Below, in pieces: positions 58,518-64,000 of a DNA stretch of 64,000 nucleotides (positions within the stretch are counted from its first letter, which is position 1; each line of letters starts with the position of its first letter). Below the pieces are notes generated by a model that saw only the letters and a program-made list of their open reading frames with translations, did no database searches and was not told the DNA's origin. Both the position numbers and the translations under genes were made by a program. Source of the stretch: JAJZGK01 sp035538795 (GTDB taxonomy: Bacteria; Pseudomonadota; Alphaproteobacteria; Rhodospirillales; Magnetospirillaceae); assembly GCA_035538795.1 (NCBI GenBank), contig DATLJS010000011.1:124001-188000 (forward strand), written 5' to 3'.

Positions 58518-59198
58518 TCAGAAGTTGTAGCGCATGCCGGCCTGGATTTCGTGGGCGCTGAGACTGCCTTTGCCGCCGCCCATGGCGGTGCTTTCGCCGT
58601 TGGGCGTGAAATCGTTGATCCCGGCCTTGACCTTGCCCAGATCCTGGTAGCGGTACCCGATATCGGCGGACAGGTTGCCGGTGACGGCGATGCTGGCGCC
58701 GGCGCTGAGCTGCCAGGCCAGATCGGTGTTGGTGGTCGACGTGCCCTGGCCGACGTCGCTGCCGTTGACGCTCATCCTGGCCGCGTCGGTCTTGTTGAAG
58801 GCCAGGCCCAGGCCGCCGCCGACATAGGGCGTGAAGCGGTCGATGGTGGCGACGTCGTAATAGAGGTTGGTCATCACGGCCGTGCTGCTGATGTCGGCCT
58901 TGCCCACGCTCAGGGTGTCGCCGGTGCCGGCGTCGGTGGTGCTGGCGCCCGACGCCTTGTAGCCGGCGCGGTAGGCCAGGGTGACGTCGCTGCGCAGGTG
59001 GTCGTTGAAGCGGTATCCGATGCCGCCGCCGATGATGCCGCCGGTGCCGACATCGTCATCGCCGCTGTTCAGCTTGCGTGAAAACGAAGCGCCGGTATCC
59101 AGGCGCAAATAGGTTTTGCCGAGGGAGAAGTCCTCGGCCATGGCTGCTCCGGACGAGAATGCGCACAAGGCAAGAAGGGCGGTCAGGGAAAGACGCAT
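58518..59198 (-). CDS. Outer-membrane beta-barrel protein (OmpA/porin-like)
   Basis: 226 residues. The signal peptide ends AMA-ED (~21). The mature chain has alternating strands typical of an eight-stranded barrel (YLRLDTGASFSRKL, GGIIGGGIGYRFN, LRSDVTLAYRAGYK, FTPYVGGGLGLAFNKT, SADIGYRYQDLG) and ends in the aromatic barrel signature MRYNF. It is not recognisable as a named porin. AGGAG is seven bases before the ATG. A good sigma-70 promoter is found 35-63 bases upstream. Confidence 0.9.
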   Translation of the reverse strand: MRLSLTALLALCAFSSGAAMAEDFSLGKTYLRLDTGASFSRKLNSGDDDVGTGGIIGGGIGYRFNDHLRSDVTLAYRAGYKASGASTTDAGTGDTLSVGKADISSTAVMTNLYYDVATIDRFTPYVGGGLGLAFNKTDAARMSVNGSDVGQGTSTTNTDLAWQLSAGASIAVTGNLSADIGYRYQDLGKVKAGINDFTPNGESTAMGGGKGSLSAHEIQAGMRYNF

Positions 59199-59232
59199 GG
59201 AAACTCTCCTGATGAGTGTGCCTTTTGCAAGG

Positions 59233-59261
59233 TGTATAGCGTCATTATCATTTAAAATCAA
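59233..59261 (-). promoter_or_regulatory. Sigma-70 promoter of the outer-membrane barrel gene
   Basis: On minus, TTGATT and TATACA are separated by exactly 17 bases. The AT-rich spacer contains TGATAATGA, similar to half of a Fur box, so iron control is possible but unproven. Confidence 0.65.
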
Positions 59262-59412
59262 TATAGTTGTGATTAAGTTTTAATGTAAAAAATGGAGTCC
59301 TTCGCTTAGGGCTTTGGATTCTCCAGAGTCATCTGTTTGGAAAGATTCACTTTTTCCGCTCCGCTCGGGCGTATATCGTCCTGCACTCAATTCATTGCGG
59401 AGTTCCCCGTTC

Positions 59413-59973
59413 ATGGACGCTTTTCTCACGTCTCTCGGCTTGGTCACCCTGGCCGAGATGGGAGACAAGACTCAGTTGCTCGCCCTGTTCCTGGCCACCC
59501 GTTTCCGCCGTCCCTGGCCGGTGGTCGGCGGTATTCTGGGCGCGACGCTGGTCAACCACACCCTGGCCGGCATCGTCGGCATCGAGGTGGGCGACATGAT
59601 CCCGCAGGTATGGCTGAAATGGGGGCTGGGGCTGTCGTTCCTGGTGATGGGCGGCTGGAGTCTGATCCCCGACAAGCTGGGCGACGAGGACGGCCGGAAA
59701 GGCGGCGATCACGGCGCTTTTCTGACCACCCTGATCAGCTTTTTTCTGGTGGAGATGGGGGACAAGACGCAGGTGGCGACCATGGCTTTGGCGGCTCAGT
59801 TCAAAAATTTGTTCCTGGTCGCGTCCGGCACCACCATCGGGATGCTGATCGCCGACGTTCCCGCCGTTTTTCTGGGCGAACGCCTGACCCGGGCCATTCC
59901 CGCCGCGACCATGCGCCGGATCGCCGCGGCTTTGTTCGTCGTGCTGGGCGCGGCGATTCTGCTGGGCTGGTAA
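59413..59973 (+). CDS. TMEM165/GDT1 (UPF0016) family cation transporter
   Basis: 186 residues with six helices in two halves, each with the family motif E-x-G-D-(K/R)-(T/S): EMGDKTQLLALFLA (~14) and EMGDKTQVATMALAA (~117). The acid-rich motifs bind Mn2+ or Ca2+; bacterial members export manganese. Many such genes carry a yybP-ykoY Mn riboswitch, and I find no match to that element in the ~115 bases upstream. The ATG at 59413 follows AGTTCCCCGTTC, with no clear ribosome site; an upstream TTG is not better. Confidence 0.88.
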   Translation: MDAFLTSLGLVTLAEMGDKTQLLALFLATRFRRPWPVVGGILGATLVNHTLAGIVGIEVGDMIPQVWLKWGLGLSFLVMGGWSLIPDKLGDEDGRKGGDHGAFLTTLISFFLVEMGDKTQVATMALAAQFKNLFLVASGTTIGMLIADVPAVFLGERLTRAIPAATMRRIAAALFVVLGAAILLGW

Positions 59974-60018
59974 GGGAAGATCGTTTAAATCTGCGCCAGC
60001 AGTTTTTCTGGAGGAACC

Positions 60019-61701
<1,683 letters not shown>

Positions 61702-61845
61702 ACCGTTTCTTGGCGGGCGCGGGGCGTTTGCCCTGCACCCGCCGGGAGGGCGGCTTGACTTTCCGCCGTAAAGCGCATGGGATCAAAGGGCCGGCGGCCC
61801 TTGGCGGGCTTCGGCGGAGCCCATGATTTTGCCTCGAGGCGTCCC

Positions 61846-62256
61846 ATGCTCTCCTACGTCTATTACGGTACCAACGATCTGCCCGCCGCCATCGTCTTTT
61901 ACGACGCGGTGCTGGAGCCTTTGGGCATGAGGCGCGTGGCCACCAACGATGCCGCCTGCGACCGGGTTTCGGCCGGGTGGGGGCTGTACGACGAGGGCAG
62001 GGGGCTGGAACTGGCGTTCTGGATCGGCCTGCCGTTCGACGGCCGGCCCGCCGGTCCCGGCAACGGCTCGATGGTGGCGTTCCGTGCGGTGGAGCCGGCT
62101 CAGGTGGACGCCTTTCATGCCGCGGCCTTGGCCCATGGCGGCGTCAGCGAGGGCGAGCCGGGGTTCAGGCGCCATTACGGCCCGGATTTCTATGCCGCCT
62201 ATGTGCGCGACCGCGACGGCAACAAACTGGCGGCGGTATGCTGGAGCGGCTGGTGA
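61846..62256 (+). CDS. VOC (glyoxalase/bleomycin resistance) superfamily protein
   Basis: 136 residues, one beta-alpha-beta-beta-beta pair: TNDLPAAIVFYDAVLEPLGMRR (residues 8-29, cited by ends) and PDFYAAYVRDRDGNKLAAVC near 112. The His/Glu metal ligands of true glyoxalases are not clearly retained. Function unknown. CGAGG is eight bases before the ATG, fixing this start over the earlier TTG/ATG at 61777. Confidence 0.85.
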   Translation: MLSYVYYGTNDLPAAIVFYDAVLEPLGMRRVATNDAACDRVSAGWGLYDEGRGLELAFWIGLPFDGRPAGPGNGSMVAFRAVEPAQVDAFHAAALAHGGVSEGEPGFRRHYGPDFYAAYVRDRDGNKLAAVCWSGW

Positions 62257-62262
62257 CGCCGA

Positions 62263-62292
62263 CAAAAAAGCCGCCCAGTGGGCGGCTTTTTC
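62263..62292. terminator. Bidirectional terminator between VOC gene and mlaC
   Basis: AAAAAGCCGCCC and GGGCGGCTTTTT with an AGT loop; U-runs on both strands serve the convergent genes. Confidence 0.9.
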
Positions 62293-62314
62293 ATGAATTG
62301 CGTGGCGATCCGGC

Positions 62315-62944
62315 TTAACCGGCGGCTTTCAGCTGATCGACCTTGGTCCGCATTGAGGACAGCAGCGCGTCGATCTTGCCGCCGGTGCCTTGCAGGGTGG
62401 CGGAGAAGTCCTGGCGCTGGGTAATGGCCATGCTGACTCCCTCAACGATAATGTCGGTAATGCGGAAAGCGCCGTCCGGGGTGTCGTGAAGACGCCACTG
62501 CACGGCGACCGGCGGACCCTTGTCGCGCAGAATCTGGCTTTCGACCAGCCAGGTGTGGTCGTCTTCCTTGTTGCTGGCGACAACATGCAGCTTCTCGCCG
62601 CTGTAATCCTTGAAGCGCTTGGCCCAGGTGAGAACCACCTGATCCTCGAACAGTTTCAGGAACTCCTGCTGCTGCTCCGGGGTGGCGGCCTTCCAATAGC
62701 GGGCCAGCACGAACTTGCCGATGGTCGGCAGGTCGAAATTGGAGACGAACAGCTGACGGAAGCGGGCGTCGCGGTCGTTTTCGGCCAACTGTTTGTCGGC
62801 GACGGTGGCGATGGCGGTGTCGGCCAGCTTTTCGATGAAGGTTCCGGCGTCGCCGCCCTCGGCGCGAACGCCGGAGGGCAACAAGGAGACAGCCAGAGAC
62901 AGGCCGAAAGCGGCCTTGATCAACGTGCGGCGAAGCATAGCCAT
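62315..62944 (-). CDS. mlaC: Phospholipid-binding periplasmic protein MlaC
   Basis: 209 residues with a signal peptide (cleavage after VRA near residue 28) and the MlaC fold: FIEKLADTAIATVADKQL, FDLPTIGKFVLARYWKAATPEQQQEFLKLFEDQV (~70-103, cited by ends), and WRLHDTPDGAFRITDIIVEGVSMAITQRQDF. MlaC carries phospholipid between MlaA in the outer membrane and MlaFEDB in the inner membrane. It starts directly after the mlaA stop (TAA ATG). The ATPase complex genes are not in the window. Confidence 0.92.
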   Translation of the reverse strand: MAMLRRTLIKAAFGLSLAVSLLPSGVRAEGGDAGTFIEKLADTAIATVADKQLAENDRDARFRQLFVSNFDLPTIGKFVLARYWKAATPEQQQEFLKLFEDQVVLTWAKRFKDYSGEKLHVVASNKEDDHTWLVESQILRDKGPPVAVQWRLHDTPDGAFRITDIIVEGVSMAITQRQDFSATLQGTGGKIDALLSSMRTKVDQLKAAG

Positions 62945-63763
62945 TTACTCGAACGACTCGGCTTTCTGGGGGGCGATGATCTGCCCCATCACCGATTTCG
63001 GCGGCGGATTATACTGGCCGGGATTCTTGCCGGCGTTCACCTGGGCGGCGCGGCGCTGGCGGTACATGCTGCGCATGGCCGAATAGTAATCCAGCGAGGT
63101 GCGCTTCACGTCGTCGAGAACATCCAGATACTGTTCACGCAAGGCCACGGCGGACACGCCCGTGCGGGTCCACGACAGCCACTTCATGTGCTGGTCTTCC
63201 AGATAGATGTCCACCGGGTCGGCGAACCATTCCACGGCGATGCCGGTGGTGTCGCGCGGGTTGGACGGACCGAAGAAGGGTAGCACCAGATAGGGGCCTT
63301 CACCCACGCCCCAGACGCCCAGGGTCTGACCGAAGTCGCTTTGATGGCCGGGAAGGCCCATGGGGTCGGCGACATCCATGATGCCCAGAACGCCGAAGGT
63401 GGTGTTCAGGGCGAAGCGGCCCAAGGTGATGCCGGCATTCTGCACGTTGCCCTGCAACAGATCGTTGCCGAGATAGAGCGGGGACTTCAGGTTGTCCAGG
63501 AAGTCGTTGACGCGGTCGCGGCCGAAGGGCGGCACGACGGCGCGATAGCCCTGGGCGACCGGCTTCAGAAGAATGGTGTCGACGCCTTCGTTGAACGAGA
63601 AAATGGCGCGGTTGGTCGGTTCCAGCGGGTCGTTGAGCTGGGCGAAGTCGGCCTTGGCCTCGGGATCGTCGTCGGGCGGCGGTGTGGCGCAGCCCACCAG
63701 CAAGGCGACGGCTGCGGCGGCGCCAAGGCGCAGGGCGAATTTCCCGATCAGATTCAAAGGCAT
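62945..63763 (-). CDS. mlaA: Lipoprotein MlaA (VacJ)
   Basis: 272 residues. The lipobox LVGC places the lipidated Cys near residue 24. Typical VacJ segments follow: NDPLEPTNRAIFSFNE (~43), RVNDFLDNLKSPLYLGNDLLQGN (~80-100), FGVLGIMDVADPMGLPGHQSDFGQTLGVWGVGEGPYLVLPFFGPSNPRDTTG (region ~125-175). It removes mislocalised phospholipid from the outer leaflet in a ring complex with porins and passes it to MlaC, encoded directly downstream. MPLNLIG is preferred as start since GGAA lies six bases upstream; the ATG at 63775 has none. Confidence 0.92.
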   Translation of the reverse strand: MPLNLIGKFALRLGAAAAVALLVGCATPPPDDDPEAKADFAQLNDPLEPTNRAIFSFNEGVDTILLKPVAQGYRAVVPPFGRDRVNDFLDNLKSPLYLGNDLLQGNVQNAGITLGRFALNTTFGVLGIMDVADPMGLPGHQSDFGQTLGVWGVGEGPYLVLPFFGPSNPRDTTGIAVEWFADPVDIYLEDQHMKWLSWTRTGVSAVALREQYLDVLDDVKRTSLDYYSAMRSMYRQRRAAQVNAGKNPGQYNPPPKSVMGQIIAPQKAESFE

Positions 63764-63923
63764 GGTTCGTTCCATGGAATAGATGTTTTGCACCCCAGAC
63801 AAGAGAACGGCGGTTTTTTCCCAAGCCCGGCTCGTTCCCTTAAGCAAAGTGGTTAACACAGGCCGGGGCAAATGACCAGAGGAGTCAGAGGCTTGATCCC
63901 GTTCAACCGGTGAAGGGGCGCGG

Positions 63924-63963
63924 ATAAAATATCTTTCATATCGACATAAAGATATGTTTATAT
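63924..63963 (+). promoter_or_regulatory. AT-rich repeated operator-like element before the gene at the right edge
   Basis: ATAAAATATCTTTCATAT (63924-63941) is followed by ACATAAAGATATGTTTATAT (63944-63963). Both contain the AAAGATAT/ATATCTTT core, in inverted orientation, and the second is a near-palindrome of ATAAAGATATCTTTAT. The position 29-68 bases before the next ATG suits an operator. Confidence 0.5.
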
Positions 63964-63991
63964 CAGCAATCGAATTGCGGGAGGCGACGAT

Positions 63992-64000
63992 ATGGAGCAT
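63992..64000 (+). CDS. Start of a gene cut by the window edge
   Basis: GGGAGG lies seven bases before an ATG at 63992-63994, and the frame reads M-E-H to the edge. Nothing about the product can be said. The long frame on the other strand in this part is only the upstream extension of mlaA. Confidence 0.6.

Noticed and set aside
59296..59412. Possible yybP-ykoY manganese riboswitch before the GDT1-like gene
   Set aside because: The conserved core sequences of that riboswitch are not seen; only the gene family suggested it.

Overview
The window is chromosomal, GC-rich, gene-dense DNA of an alphaproteobacterium, most probably a member of the Rhodospirillales close to Magnetospirillum or Phaeospirillum. 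The evidence is the protein flavour (HdaA, DUF1849/EipB, DUF2066, a PraR-like HTH regulator), an alphaproteobacterial SOS box (GTTC-N7-GTTC) at dinB, and the lptF-lptD-surA-pdxA-rsmA gene order. The species is an inference. I see no prophage, insertion sequence, CRISPR array or rRNA operon, and only one tRNA gene.

Layout. 1-5 kb: a cut methyltransferase, a long CDF metal exporter, hdaA, an AI-2E-type permease and a DUF2066 secreted protein, all on minus. 5-7.2 kb: purM (apparent ATT start) and purN on plus. 7.2-15.5 kb: a two-domain glycosyltransferase, rnd, aspS, a small hypothetical, eipB and a chemotaxis receptor. 15.5-17.3 kb: an SDR enzyme and a mntA-X-hepT toxin-antitoxin operon. 17.3-20.5 kb: yicC-gmk-CPBP protease and a glycine-zipper surface antigen. 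20.5-22 kb: an MFS pump. 22-28.4 kb: the outer-membrane biogenesis operon lptF-lptD-surA-pdxA-rsmA. 28.5-32 kb: an FAD-linked oxidase, tsaC, a candidate structured RNA and cysQ. 32-37.4 kb: a split AmmeMemoRadiSam system (Memo-AMMECR1 fusion on minus, radical SAM enzyme on plus) around sppA, then a flippase-like membrane protein. 37.4-42.2 kb: two tandem M17 aminopeptidases, holC and a PPi-type phosphofructokinase. 42.2-46.5 kb: a solute-binding protein, an ABC-F ATPase, modD and a GNAT enzyme. 46.5-49.7 kb: a quorum-sensing block (PraR-like regulator, a small ORF coupled to luxI, luxI, luxR) next to a degenerate receiver protein. 49.8-53 kb: a Na/Pi cotransporter with a Pho box, dinB with an SOS box, and tRNA-Thr(GGT). 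53-64 kb: dcd, murA, a beta-hydroxyacid dehydrogenase, a DUF4212/SSS symporter pair, an outer-membrane barrel, a GDT1-like exporter, ettA, a VOC protein and mlaC/mlaA. A new plus gene starts nine bases before the right edge.

The two parts least explained by housekeeping are the quorum-sensing block and the AmmeMemoRadiSam genes. The first has an intact canonical synthase/receptor pair, a perfect 18-bp dyad in front of luxI, a perfect 18-bp palindrome between luxR and the receiver gene, and an uncharacterised 82-residue protein coupled to luxI. The second is a widespread three-domain set; I know no settled function for it. The mntA-X-hepT operon, with an extra gene between toxin and antitoxin and an N-terminal extension on the antitoxin, is the third place to look.
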